DNA of 64,000 nt from Onthophagus taurus (Eukaryota > Arthropoda > Insecta > Coleoptera > Scarabaeidae), in assembly GCF_036711975.1 (NCBI RefSeq), contig NC_091970.1, positions 9,555,501 through 9,619,500 on the forward strand. Reading direction: 5' to 3'. Shown here piece after piece: positions 47,728-59,200 of the stretch. Both the position numbers and the translations under genes were made by a program. Below the pieces are notes generated by a model. That model had not been told where the DNA came from and made no database searches. It worked only from the letters and a program-made list of their open reading frames with translations. Position 1 is the first letter of the stretch; the number at the start of each line of letters is the position of its first letter.

Positions 47728-48093
47728 TTATAAATCATAACAACAAAAAGGATAAGGTTTTGTTATATCTCCGGGTGGAGCTTTATCATTTTCAATATTA
47801 ACCATAGGACAACGTTCAAAAATTAACACCCCATTTTGGCAACCAACTTTTTCGCATGAATACGGCGTAGGTTTTGCATTTACTTCCTTGTCTTTCATTG
47901 GGTTTAAACCGGGTTTATAACAAGAATACCCTTGATTCTTCAAAGTCGCATCTTAAAACAAAATTTTAATTTTAGATTATAATATTGAAAACTTAAATCC
48001 AATTTTACCAGTAACAATAGCTCGCTCTACGTACATAGAACCCAAAGAAATGGATACTATGGACAAAAAATTAATTAAAAGTATTAACTTCAT
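47728..48093 (-). CDS. Small secreted cysteine-rich protein, SVWC domain (Vago-like)
   Basis: Two exons, 48093-48009 and 47951-47728, joined in phase, 102 aa. Exon 1 encodes a signal peptide (MKLILLINFLSIVSISLGS). Exon 2 carries a single-domain von Willebrand factor C pattern: YSCYKPGLNP, YSCEKVGCQNG, ERCP, and the closing PYPFCCYDL. SVWC peptides are arthropod secreted proteins, some induced by infection or nutritional state (Vago in flies and mosquitoes); which branch this one belongs to cannot be told. Two damaged copies of exon 2 with its flank lie downstream in tandem. The earlier TTG in exon 2 is not a start; translation starts in exon 1. Confidence 0.8.
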
Positions 48094-48832
48094 CGTTCTG
48101 AATCAAATTGATTCGAAAAAGCGATTTTAAATTTTTTATGGCGATTTTTTTTAAACAATGGTTATAAATTATTTTATTGCTTAATCAATTTTACGTCATC
48201 TGATGTTTTATAATTGCAATAATTACATTTTAAATTTAATTTTACGTTGCATATTTAAAATGACGTTTAAACGTCAAAGTGACACTAAATTTATTAAATA
48301 TGATACCAACCTATTTTTTTTTTTTTTATTTTTAATAAACAATACTTTTAATTATTACTATTTGTATGCAATTAAATTTAACGATTGAATTTAAAGTGAT
48401 GAATCATTTCTATTTTTAAACGTACCAATAATTTCAAGATTTCCTTTGATTGTTTTATTCGAAAATGTTTTGGACCTCATTCCATTCAAAAAATAAAAAT
48501 TGTAAATAGTTTCGGTTACGAGGATAGAATTTACGTTTTCAATCTCGACCATGATTCTATTTTCGTTCCCCCATATAACTATGCATATTTTGTTTAGAGT
48601 TTAGAGTCGGTTCGAAACTCTTAAACAAGCCTTTAATTCATTTTAAGTTTACCGCCCACCTCTAATACATAACAGGCTTTAGAACACAAAACATAACCTT
48701 GTTACGCAAATAGAGAATCAAACTTAATCATTTCAAGTTTATTTTATTAATAAAGTACAAGATAAGGAATTAGATTAAAATTTAGATCACCATTTAGATC
48801 AATATTTTGTATATTTTCACCTTTAAAATAAA
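48094..48832. other. Intergenic region upstream of both SVWC and FGF genes
   Basis: The two genes are divergent here with 739 bp between start codons, so both promoters should lie in it. No motif placed with confidence; the frame 48203-48388 is unsupported. Confidence 0.4.
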
Positions 48833-49644
48833 ATGAGCACTGACCCAGTTCCCAATGAGAGTTCAAGTGATGATGATAGTGTTGAAGATGAGACTGATGA
48901 TGGTGTTTTAAGGGAAAAACGTGAAATTGCTTGGTAAATATCCACCTCAAAAATAAACCTTAATTTAAAACGATAAATTAATTTAGGTGTGGCGTTGAAG
49001 ACGATGAAAATAATCCAACCCCCAGTTCATCATCAAACCATTTTAACGAGTCAACAAAGAAAATTAAACTTTCCTTTTATGGAAATCCCAATTTTGGAAA
49101 TCGCATGCAATTGTATTCAAGAACAAAACATTTTTTAGCTATTTACCCCGATGGAACTGTACGAGGAACTCAAGATCAAAACGATTTACACAGTAAATAA
49201 AATAGAAAATGTGCTTATTTTGCTAAAAAAGTCTAATTTTTAATTATTTAAAAAAAAATTATTAAATGTCATTAAGATAGGCAACCCAATAAGCACGCAA
49301 AATGAGTACATTTAAAATTAAATGTTTTTAATATTATTTTTTTAGCTTATTTGGAATTAAAAAACGCTGGACCGGTTGGTTACGTAAGAATCTTTGGATT
49401 ATTAACGAATCTTTACTTAGCAATGGACAAAAACGGGCGCTTGTATGGTGAAAATAATATGTGGATTGAAGGAACGGTTTTTGTTGAATCTTTAAATAGT
49501 CGACAGTACAAAGTTTATTGCTCCAGCCTTTATTCCAATTGGTATATAGGGATTAAAAGGTCGGGGAAGTTCAAAAAAGGCCCTCAAACAGGGCCACATC
49601 AAAAAGCAACTGAATTCTTATCGGTTAGAGATAAATTTCAGTAG
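48833..49644 (+). CDS. Fibroblast growth factor, FGF1-like
   Basis: Three exons: 48833-48933, 48987-49192 and 49346-49644; phases match, 201 aa. A Ser/Asp/Glu-rich N-terminus of about 60 residues precedes the beta-trefoil core, with LYSRTKHFLAIYPDGTVRGT (first lobe), VGYVRIFGLLTNLYLAMDKNGRLYG, then YKVYCSSLYSNWYIGIKRSGKFKKGPQTGPHQKATEFL, the FGF signature with the heparin-binding basic loop. As in FGF1/FGF2 there is no N-terminal signal peptide, so release would be unconventional, or the protein acts inside the cell. Tribolium is known to have FGF1-type genes, which is the main reason for suggesting a beetle. It is convergent with the WD40 gene across a 331-bp repeat array. Exact orthology (1a or 1b) is not decided. 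Confidence 0.88.
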
Positions 49645-49740
49645 ATTTGTTATGTTACAAATGTTTATTAGTATTATTTTTTATACTAACTTCAATTTTA
49701 ATGCAAAGTATTAGTTTATTTATTTATGTGTGTTTTTATT

Positions 49741-49746
49741 AATAAA
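49741..49746 (+). terminator. Poly(A) signal of the FGF gene
   Basis: AATAAA 97 bp after the stop codon. Confidence 0.5.
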
Positions 49747-49774
49747 TTTTTTATGAAAAGTAGAAATCTGTAAA

Positions 49775-52045
49775 AAAATTGTTTTATTTAAACAATAATT
49801 TTGGGCTACTTAGTATTAAGAAAGGAGTTATATGTTAAAATAAAGCTTAAAAAACCTCTTTAAAATGATGTATGATAACCTTTATAAAATAATGTAATTA
49901 TTGAGATTAATGAGAAAGAAATTGTGAGGTTGGATGTCAATTTAAAGAAATCTGTAAATAATCATTTCTGATTTATTTATAGGAATTAAAAAATGATTTA
50001 TATCTCAAGTTAATGTGTTATTTAATATGATATTATAATCTGTTTGTTAAATTAATTAATTTGGGAGATAAAAATGATTGAAAAAAGAACTGTCAAAAAG
50101 TTATTGTTTAATTTAATAAATCATTTCTGGTATATTACTTGGAATTAAGAAATGAGTTAGATGTTAAAAGAAAGCTTGAAATGTCCTCTTTAAAATGATG
50201 TATGATAACCTTTATAAAATGATGTAGTTATTGAAAATAATGAGAAAGAAATTGTGAGGTTGGATGTCAATTTGAAGAAATCTGTAAATAATCATTTCTA
50301 ATTTATTTATAGGAATTAAGAAATGATTTATATCTCAAGTTAAATGTTATAGAGTGTTCTATAATTTGACATCATAATCTATTTGTTAAATAAATTAATT
50401 TGGGAGATAAAAATGATTGAAGAAAGAACTGTCAAAAAATTATTGTTTAATTTAATAAATCATTTCTGCTTTATTACTTGGAATTAAGAAACGAGTTATA
50501 TGTTAAAAGAAAGCTTGAAATGTCCTCTTTAAAATGATGTATAATAACCTTTATAAAACAATGTAATTATTGAGAATTTTGAGAAAGAAATTGTGAGGTT
50601 AGAGATGACAATTTGATGAAATCTTTAAATAATCATTTCTGATTTATTTATAGGAATTAAGAAATGATTTATATCTCAAGTTAAAGGTTAAAGTGTGTTC
50701 TTTTATATGATATTTGTTAAATAGATTAGTTTGGGAGGTAGTAATGATTGAAGAAAGAACTGTCAAAAAATTATTGTTTAATTTAATAAATGATTTCTGC
50801 TTTATTACTTGGAATTAAGAAACGAGTTATATGTTAAAAGAAAGCTTGAAATATCCTCTTTAAAATGATGTATAATAACCTTTATAAAACAATGTAATTA
50901 TTGAGAATTTTGAGAAAGAAATTGTGAGGTTAGAGATGACAATTTGATGAAATCTTTAAATAATCATTTCTGATTTATTTATAGGAATTAAGAAGTGATT
51001 TATATCTCAAGTTAAAGGTTAAAGTGTGTTCTTTTATATGATATTTGTTAAATAGATTAGTTTGGGAGGTAGTAATGATTGAAGAAAGAACTGTCAAAAA
51101 ATTATTGTTTAATTTAATAAATGATTTCTGCTTTATTACTTGGAATTAAGAAACGAGTTACATGTTAAAAGAAAGCTTGAAATATCCTCTTTAAAATGAT
51201 GTATAATAACCTTTATAAAACAATGTAATTATTGAGAATTTTGAGAAAGAAATTGTGAGGTTAGAGATGACAATTTGATGAAATCTTTAAATATTCATTT
51301 CTAATTTATTTATAGGAATTAAGAAATGATTTATATCTCAAGTTAAAGGTTAAAGTGTGTTCTTTTATATGATATTTGTTAAATAGATTAGTTTGGGAGG
51401 TAGTAATGATTGAAGAAAGAACTGTCAAAAAATTATTGTTTAATTTAATAAATGATTTCTGCTTTATTACTTGGAATTAAGAAACGAGTTACATGTTAAA
51501 AGAAAGCTTGAAATATCCTCTTTAAAATGATGTATAATAACCTTTATAAAACAATGTAATTATTGAGAATTTTGAGAAAGAAATTGTGAGGTTAGAGACA
51601 ACAATTTGATGAAATCTTTAAATAATCATTTCTCATTTATTTATAGGAATTAAGAAGTAATTTACATCTCAAATTAAAGGTTACAGAGTGTTCTTTAATA
51701 TGATATTTGTTAAATAGATTAGTTTGGGAGATAAAAATGATTGAAGAAAGAACTGTCAAAAAATTATTGTTTAATTTAATAAATCATTTCTGCTTTATTA
51801 CTTGGAATTAAGAAACGAGTTATATGTTAAAAGAAAGCTTGAAATATCCTCTTTAAAATGATGTATAATAACCTTTATAAAACAATATAATTATTGAGAA
51901 TTTTGAGAAAGAAATTGTGAGGTTAGAGATGACAATTTGATGAAATCTTTAAATAATCATTTCTGATTTATTTATAGGAATTAAGAAGTAATTTATATCT
52001 CAAATTAAAGGTTACAGAGTGTTCTTTAATATGACATCATATTAT
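49775..52045. repeat. Tandem array, about seven ~331-bp units
   Basis: Landmark GAGAAAGAAATTGTGAGG at 49912, 50242, 50581, 50912, 51243, 51574 and 51905 (spacing 330-339, mostly 331). Later copies are nearly identical. Each contains AATCATTTCTGATTTATTTAT twice in variant form. No coding content; it lies between two convergent genes. Not related to the Mkk4 satellite. Confidence 0.9.
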
Positions 52046-52113
52046 CTAATCTATGATCAACATTATCTTTATAAATAAATTTAATTTAAAAACTTTTTTA
52101 ATCAACAATTCTT

Positions 52114-53129
52114 TTATAATCCAACTTTAACAACGCTACCATCACCACATCCTACATATAAATTCCCCTCATCAACAATTAAACAATTTACAACAGCTTC
52201 AACATCACAAGATTCAACAAAACTACATCCGTTTTCGCTAATTTTCCATTTTTTGATGGTTTTATCCCAACCGGAGCTAAATAAATACACCTCATCGTTT
52301 ATTTTAAGACCAACCAAAGCATTAATAATCATTTCGTGAGCAGCCTAAAAATAATTATTCATTACGAAAGTCAGTTACTTAAAAATAATAAGGAATTTAC
52401 CTGAACGATTCCAACTGCTACATAATCATCGTTATTTTTGTGCAAACATATATCTTTACCTCCACGACTTGAAAAACATAAATAATTATCAATGATGCAT
52501 AAAGGGGCTCTCCCCATTAAAGACGATTTTACTTGAAATGTTTTTTCGCCTAAAATAAAACGTTGTAGATCTTAATTTGAATTAATTTTTTGATAAAATC
52601 TACCTGTAAACTCTGATATAACCAAATCTAAATCTCTGCAAGTGTACATTAATCCATCGTGGATGATTAATTCTCTATGTGGTTCTAATAAGCTAAATTG
52701 GGCTTTAAGCTCGTTTTGTTGATGTAATCGAATATCTCCGATTTCATCAGAAGAATATAAAATTCCGTTTGAGTAAAAGATCCGGTAAACTTCGTTATCA
52801 CCTTGATGTATAACTTGTTTTTGAATCAAATCGTCTAAAGACCACGATTTTATCAAACCATCGTTTGAACATGAAAATAAATCTTCATCACTCGAAGTTA
52901 AACAGTAAACGGTGGTGGGATGAGCTTCAATTTCCCCGATTTTGTTCAAATTTAAGTCCCACATCTACAAATTTATTGAAGTTATTCTTTGGTGAGTTAT
53001 TTTTGTATTAACCTTAATTTTCCCATCATCGGCCCCCGAATAAATCTTCCCATTTTTATGGATTAAACTGTTTATATCTGCTGAATGTTTATCATCATCA
53101 CTACTTTTTGTAATTATATTTAGAGGCAT
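52114..53129 (-). CDS. WD40-repeat protein, function not recognised
   Basis: Four exons: 53129-53013, 52964-52604, 52549-52401 and 52344-52114. All GT/AG and in phase, 285 aa. WD40-type blades can be seen: HSADINSLIHKNGKIYSGADDGKIKMWDLN, then AHPTTVYCLTSSDEDLFSCSNDG, SDEIGDIRLH, then SSRGGKDICLHK and SGWDKTIKKW, and closing CGDGSVVKV. About six to seven weak blades would form one propeller, presumably a protein-binding scaffold. No other domain is present, and length is near the minimum for a seven-blade propeller. The donor of exon 1 is GTTAAT, weaker than the others. I cannot name an orthologue. Confidence 0.8.
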
Positions 53130-53399
53130 TTTCAAAAAAATATGTAATAATTAATTTTTTCTATTACTCTTAGTACCTTGAACCTGTTATTATTGCATTT
53201 AAACTGCAACTAAATCAGCTTGCGTTTGAAAAACAGCTTTGAAGTTAAATTTAAATATTTTGGCAAACACCAAGGTTTATTTTAAGATTTTCAAGTTATT
53301 TTGAAGTTCCCTTCAATTAAATCAGGGTGTAGATCTAACCTCAAAAAACAATTAACACAAATTTATTTCAATATATAAAGAAACTAAGTATTTATTATA

Positions 53400-53737
53400 G
53401 CTGGTGATGAAGATAACGTAAGTACTATTTAATTAAAAAAACTTTTTTGCATTAATTATGTTTTAAAACTCCTCCAATAGCAGTTAAAGAACCTCTAGAT
53501 TTAGTGAGGTTAAGTTTGGATAAAACGATTTATGTTAAAATGAGAAAAGCTCGCGAATTAAGAACATGAATTCTTGCTTAATATCAATACATGATTATGG
53601 TCTTAGCGAAACTATAAGCAATTTTGAAATCCATGAAGAAATAATATGAGGTTAATCGATTTACAAAAAGAAGCATTCCGATGTTGTTTATTCATGGAAA
53701 TGCAGTAATTTAGTTTCACCGCCGATGAGAACAGCTT
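53400..53737 (+). pseudogene. LSM3 pseudogene, copy 1
   Basis: Keeps a start-region remnant (GATGAAGATAACGTAAGT), intron, and a second exon beginning near 53471 that reads close to LSM3 ([21 protein letters not shown]) before in-frame stops (about 53567 and later). The C-terminal end (CCGATGAGAACAGCTTAA at 53719-53737) is still recognisable. Confidence 0.85.
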
Positions 53738-53910
53738 AATTCTTTAATTTTAACCTGTATCGTTGCTAAAAATTTATTTATTAAATTATTTTTATAAATA
53801 ATTAAAGATTCCTTCTTCTACATAATGACATAATCATAGATGTCGCGTCAATAAAATCCAAGTATAAATAAAACCTCAAATACTAATTAACACAAATTTA
53901 ATTAAATATA

Positions 53911-54240
53911 ATGACTAATGATGGAGATAACGTAAGTATTAATTAATTAAAATAACTCTTTTGCATTAATTATGTTTTAAGATCCCTCCAATAGCAGTTA
54001 AAGAACCTCTAAATTTAGTGAGGTTAAGTTTGGATGAAAGGATTTATATTAAAATGGGAAATGAACGCGAATTATAACAAAAATTCCTGCTTAAAATCGA
54101 AACACGATTATTGTCTTAACGACGTAGAAGAAACTATACCCAGTTTTGAAATCGATGAAGAAATAATAAGAAACATTCTTATGTTGTTTGTTCGTAGGGA
54201 TGGAGTAATTTTAGTTCCTCCACCGATGAGAGCAGCTTAA
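53911..54240 (+). pseudogene. LSM3 pseudogene, copy 2
   Basis: ATG at 53911 (MTNDGDN), donor GTAAGT, acceptor AG before ATCCCTCC near 53982, then [21 protein letters not shown]. The reading stops at TAA after NEREL (about 54077). The downstream half still encodes [13 protein letters not shown] and [19 protein letters not shown] in another frame, so a small deletion and a stop broke it. Sequence is closer to the intact gene than copy 1. Confidence 0.88.
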
Positions 54241-54344
54241 TTCATTAATTTTAACCTGTATTGTTGCTTAAAATTTATTTATTAATTTATTTTTATAAAT
54301 AATTAAGAATTCCTTTGTCTGCATAATCATAGATGTCGCGTTAA

Positions 54345-54440
54345 CACGCTTCGATATAATCCATTCCTATGTTGTTTATTCATGGAAATAGAGTAATTTA
54401 GTTTCACCACCGATAAGAATAGCTTAATTCTTTAATTTTA
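54345..54440 (+). pseudogene. LSM3 3'-end fragment
   Basis: Only the last ~30 codons and the start of the 3' UTR remain (CCTATGTTGTTTATTCATGG ... AGAATAGCTTAATTC), frame broken. It is closest to copy 1, which has the same TTTATTCATGG change. Confidence 0.7.
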
Positions 54441-54621
54441 ACCTAAATTATTACATAAAATTTGTTTATTAATAAATTTTTATAAATAATTTAAAATTTT
54501 CTTCATTTATATAATCATAGATGTCGCTTTAAGTCGCGTCAATAAAAGTGTAAACAAATCTAACCTCAAATAACAACTAACACAAATTTAATTGAATATT
54601 TTAATAAATTAATTAGTTATT

Positions 54622-54977
54622 ATGGCTGATGATGGAGATAATGTAAGTAATAATTAATTAAAATATCTTTTTTGCATTAATTATGTTTTAAGATCCCTCC
54701 AATAACCGTTAAAGAACCTCTAGATTTAGTGAGGTTAAGTTTGGATGAAAGGATTTATGTAAAAATGAGAAACGACCGCGAATTACGAGGAAGACTTCAT
54801 GCTTATGATCAACACATGAATATGGTGCTTAGCGACGCGGAAGAAACCATAACGAGTTGTGAGATCGACGAAGAAACTTATGAGGAAGTTTACCGATCCA
54901 CAAAGAGAACCATTCCGATGTTGTTTGTTCGTGGGGATGGAGTAATTTTAGTTTCCCCACCGATGAGAACAGCTTAA
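54622..54977 (+). CDS. LSM3: U6 snRNA-associated Sm-like protein LSm3
   Basis: Two exons, 54622-54642 and 54693-54977, phase 0 join, 101 aa (human 102). It is a subunit of the LSm1-7 ring (mRNA decapping and decay, cytoplasm) and of LSm2-8 (U6 snRNA, nucleus). The Sm1 motif covers [42 protein letters not shown] and the Sm2 motif [17 protein letters not shown], both intact. It is the last and only intact member of a tandem run of at least four copies on the same strand. The 7-codon first exon MADDGDN and the GTAAGT donor are shared by the broken copies, showing that the duplications carried the intron (DNA-level, not retrocopies). Confidence 0.95.
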
Positions 54978-55002
54978 TTTTTTATTTTAATGTGGATTTA
55001 TG

Positions 55003-55008
55003 AATAAA
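55003..55008 (+). terminator. Poly(A) signal of LSM3
   Basis: AATAAA 26 bp after the stop codon. The same stretch is duplicated at about 55495. Confidence 0.55.
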
Positions 55009-55029
55009 AGATGTTTTTTTAACTAAAAT

Positions 55030-55520
55030 CATTATTGGGTTAAAATTTTTTAATTTTAAGATATCTGTCAATTTTGATGCGAACCTAACCTCAATTTTTT
55101 GCGTTTAAATTTGATCATATTTATATTTATCCTTTTAATTCATCATGCAAAACAAGATAAGTAACGGTAAGGCGACGTTTATAAAAATGTTGTAAATTAA
55201 ACATAAAAAACAAATATAAAAAAATTATAATAAACATAATTTATTTTTTTATTAGGCTTAGGTTGGTATTTATGAAGTTACTAGTTTTAAAATGTCATTG
55301 TCAAAAAAAAATTTTTTTAAAGGATTTTCTGCAATCTAACCTCAATTTTTTGCTTTTAAATTTGATCATATTTATATTTATCCTTTCAATTTATCATGCA
55401 AAAAAAGATAAAAAGTAAATATATTTATCTTAACCAAGGCTATGTTCCCCATCCATGAGAACATCTTAATTTTTTATTTTAATGTGGATTTATGAATAAA
55501 AGATGTTTTTTTAACTACTT
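55030..55520. repeat. ~400-500-bp repeat related to the SCAR intron array, with an LSM3 3'-end scrap
   Basis: AAGATATCTGTCAATTTTGA, AACCTAACCTCAATTTTTTG and TCATCATGCAAAACAAGATA match the units at 57980-59860. At 55440-55520 a piece of the LSM3 end and 3' UTR (CATGAGAACATCTTAATTTT...AATAAAAGATG) is repeated. Confidence 0.75.
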
Positions 55521-56270
55521 TTTATTCATTTTGTAGAGTACATATAACTTGTAATCATGTTTAGGCAGGTTACAATAAAAAATATTGATATATATTTATA
55601 ATTATACTAATATGTTCATTTATAAACAATCTTTTCAGATTTTTTTCTTTTAAATTAACAGTAAAAGCGCACATAGAACAAATTTCACAATTATTTACAT
55701 ACATACACATAAAATATACATACATCAAAAAGAAACTGTCTGGTAATATTTCTTAATAAAAATAGGGAGTATTTTACGGCTTTATTTTTTCTATAGTACT
55801 TATAAATTTATTATATTTCGTAATATATTCATCTCATAATACTGCAGTTTCGATTATAGTATTTTTTCTTTCATTATAATTAGTATTAAAATGGAAATGG
55901 CTTAAAATTAAGCACCTTATCTCTTTTAAATCCAATACATGATTCATAACGGAAATAAATTGTTATTGCAAAAAGAATTAAACATACAAAGCTATCATTA
56001 TTTATTCTTAAAATGTTTTATTTATTATTTTCAATTCCGTGTTTAATATATTTGGAAGCTTAAATTTTGATACTTAACACTGACTGATTTTATTTCTGAA
56101 TTTAAATAAATTGACTAAATACATTAACATCGTTCACTCCCCCCCAAAAAGAAAAAAAATCCAATCAGCTTCTTTAATAAACATTAATATTTTTTCTTTA
56201 CCAACATCGCATTAATTTAAATTATTTCGTTGTGCGTTTTATCATCATCATCATCAATAAACTTGGCTAG
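55521..56270 (-). other. Probable 3' UTR of SCAR and flank
   Basis: AT-rich, no coding frame. It lies directly downstream of the SCAR stop codon; several AATAAA on the minus strand, so the mRNA end cannot be fixed. Confidence 0.4.
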
Positions 56271-56292
56271 CAGTGCTAGCCTTTCTACGGTG

Positions 56293-59200
56293 TCACGCAG
56301 ACGTTTCATTCTCATCCCACCCATCACTATCAATATCTGAGTCAGAATCCGACTCAGAAGGACTCAACTCAACTGCAACCCGCCTCGCTAAAATACTAGC
56401 AACATCATGCAACCCATTTTTATGCTCAACCTCTTTCTGTTCCGTTTTTTCAACCTTCCTCAATTGTATTCCTTGCCTAATCGCCTTCAACAAATCATTT
56501 CGTGTATCAACAACGGGAGGACCTTGCTTCGAAATTTGTCTATCTTTAACTGGAGTTAATTTTGGAGTTGAAGTAATCATTTGAACTATATCTCCGTTAC
56601 TAAATTGTGTGGGGGGACTCATTGTACCGGGTCCGTTTAATAACGGCATTGGGGGCGGTGGAGGCGGCGGAGGTGCTTGTACAACTGGAGTCGCTTGTTT
56701 TGGAGGAGATGCTTGTTTAGGTACGGGAGGTGGAGGTGGTAAATCAGGCTCAGGGGTTCCTTGGTGGGAATGAGGACTATTCGATCGCGATTGACTCGAT
56801 TGGCGAGCAATGTGAGGGGGTAAACCGTTTGGTGGAGAAATCGTTGCTTCGGGAGGCGGTGGGGGTGGTGGTAAATCTTTACTTGACATACTCCGACTTC
56901 TTGTTGGAGTATTTGCGGATGGTGTTTGTGGGTTGCTTGGTGGAGCAGGAGGTGGTTGACTCGGTCTGATCTTATTAACTTTTGTTGGAGTCCCCATAGG
57001 ACCTGGACTATCTGGAGGACCAGAGTTATATAACCCAGCTTGATATGGATTCGTTGTTTCCACATATTGCGGGGGATAAACAGGACCATCTGGAACCTCT
57101 GGTTGAAGATAAGTCTTTTGAACATCAATCGAAATCGGTCTTGAAGGCTTTTGTTGCTCCCATTGCTGGTTTTGCTCCACTTTATTACCATAATCTTGCA
57201 CAGGAAATTGCCCATATGGAACAGTTGAAGGCATAATATACTCTCCATGACCGATAGCCCTCTCACGTTGACGCTCTTTCGTGTTAACCGGTTGTCTCAC
57301 CCTCTTTTTATGCCTTCCCCCACCTTGACCACTTTCCGGTCGAGGTCGATGCGGCTTCTTACCCCGATCGTGCATCACCCTCTCGGTGTCTTTGAGTACT
57401 TCGTCTCTCCATAACTCGAAGAAATAATTCGGATCTGTATAAAATTTTAAACCATCTTTACCATCTTCACGGTAACAATTTAATTTATCAAGAGGTGGTG
57501 GTCTATCGCATGTTTTATACATCTCTAGGAGAGCCGTTGGCATGGTTGATCTTGAAAAAATCTAATTCATAAAAAGAATTAATTAAATAATGTAAATAAA
57601 TTAAATAAAATAAAAATTGAGGTTATGTTAAATCTTAAATTATTTTTTTTGGGGAAATTATTTTTATTTATTGATGAAAACTTGACACATTAATGATTTT
57701 CTTAAAAAAATAACGTTTATAAAAACATTGTAAATTAAATATCAAAAATAACAGTAAATATAAAAAAAATTTAATTATTTTTTTATTATATTTAGGTTGG
57801 TATTTATTTAGTAGTTTTAAAACGTCATTGTCATAAAAAAATTTTTTTAAGGATTTTTTCTATAAACTAAGTGAAATTGTGATTAAATTGTGTTAAATTA
57901 AGTTTCGGTAAGTAATATTTAATTCCTTTCTTAATAATTAAAATCATTTTGGGGTTAAAAATCTTTTTTTCTTTCATTTTAAGATATCTGTCAATTTTGA
58001 TGCGAACCTAACCTCAATTTTTTTGCGTTTAAATTTAATCATATTTATGCTTTTAATTCACCATGCATAAATTTTGGTAAATAATATTTAATTCGTTTCT
58101 TAATAATTAAATTCATTTTTGGGTTAAAAATCTTCTTTTTTTTAATTTTAAGGCATCTGTCAATTTTGATGCAACCTAACCTCAAATTTTTTGCGTTTAA
58201 ATTTAATCATATTTATATTTATCCTTTCAATTCATCATGCAAAAAAACATAAATAACCCAACCCATTCACTCAAAGCAAATATATTTTTCTTAACCAAGG
58301 TTATGTTAAATCATAACATTTTTTTTTGGGAAATTATTTTTATTTATTGATGAAAACTTGCTTTATTAATGATTTTCTTTAAAAAACGACGTTTATAAAA
58401 ATATTCTAAATTAAATATTAAAAATAACAATAAATATAAAAAAATTAGAATAAAAATAATTTATTTTTTTATTAGGCTTAGGTTGGTATTTATTAAGTTA
58501 CTAGTTTTAAAACGTCATTGTCATAAAAAATTTTTTTTAAGGATTTTCCTAATAAACAAAGTGAAATTGTGTTAAATTAAGCTTTGGTAAGTAATATTTA
58601 ATTCCTTTATTAATAATTAAAATCATTTTTGGTGAAAAATCCTTTTTTTTAATTTAAAGACATCTGTCAATTTTAATGCAACCTAACCTCAAATTTTTTG
58701 CGTTTTAATTTAATCATATTTATCCTTTCAATTCATCATGCAAAAAAAGATAAGTAACCCAACCTATTCACTCAAAGCAAATATATTTATCTTAACCAAG
58801 GTTATGTTAAATCATAAAATTTATTTTTTTTTTTTTATTTGGGAAATTATTTTTATTTATTGATGAAAAGTAGTTTTATTAATTATTTTCTTTAAAAAGC
58901 GACGTTTATAAAAATGTTGTAAATTAAACATTAAAAATAACAACAAATATAAAAAAATTATAATAAACATAATTTATTTTTTTGTTAGGCTTAGGTTGGT
59001 ATTTATTAAGTTACTAGTTTTAAAACGTCATTGTCATAAAAAAAATTTTTTAAGGATTTTCCTAATAAACAAAGTGAAATTGTGGTTAAATTGTGTTAAA
59101 TTAAGCTTTGGTAAGTAATATTTAATTCCTTTCTTAATAATTAAAATCATTTTTGGGTTACAAATCTTTTTTTTAATTTAAAGACATCTGTCAATTTTAA

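Noticed and set aside
56637-57266. 209-aa minus-strand open frame overlapping SCAR
   Set aside because: Alternative frame of the proline-rich SCAR exon; the SCAR frame continues into recognisable WH2 and acidic motifs.
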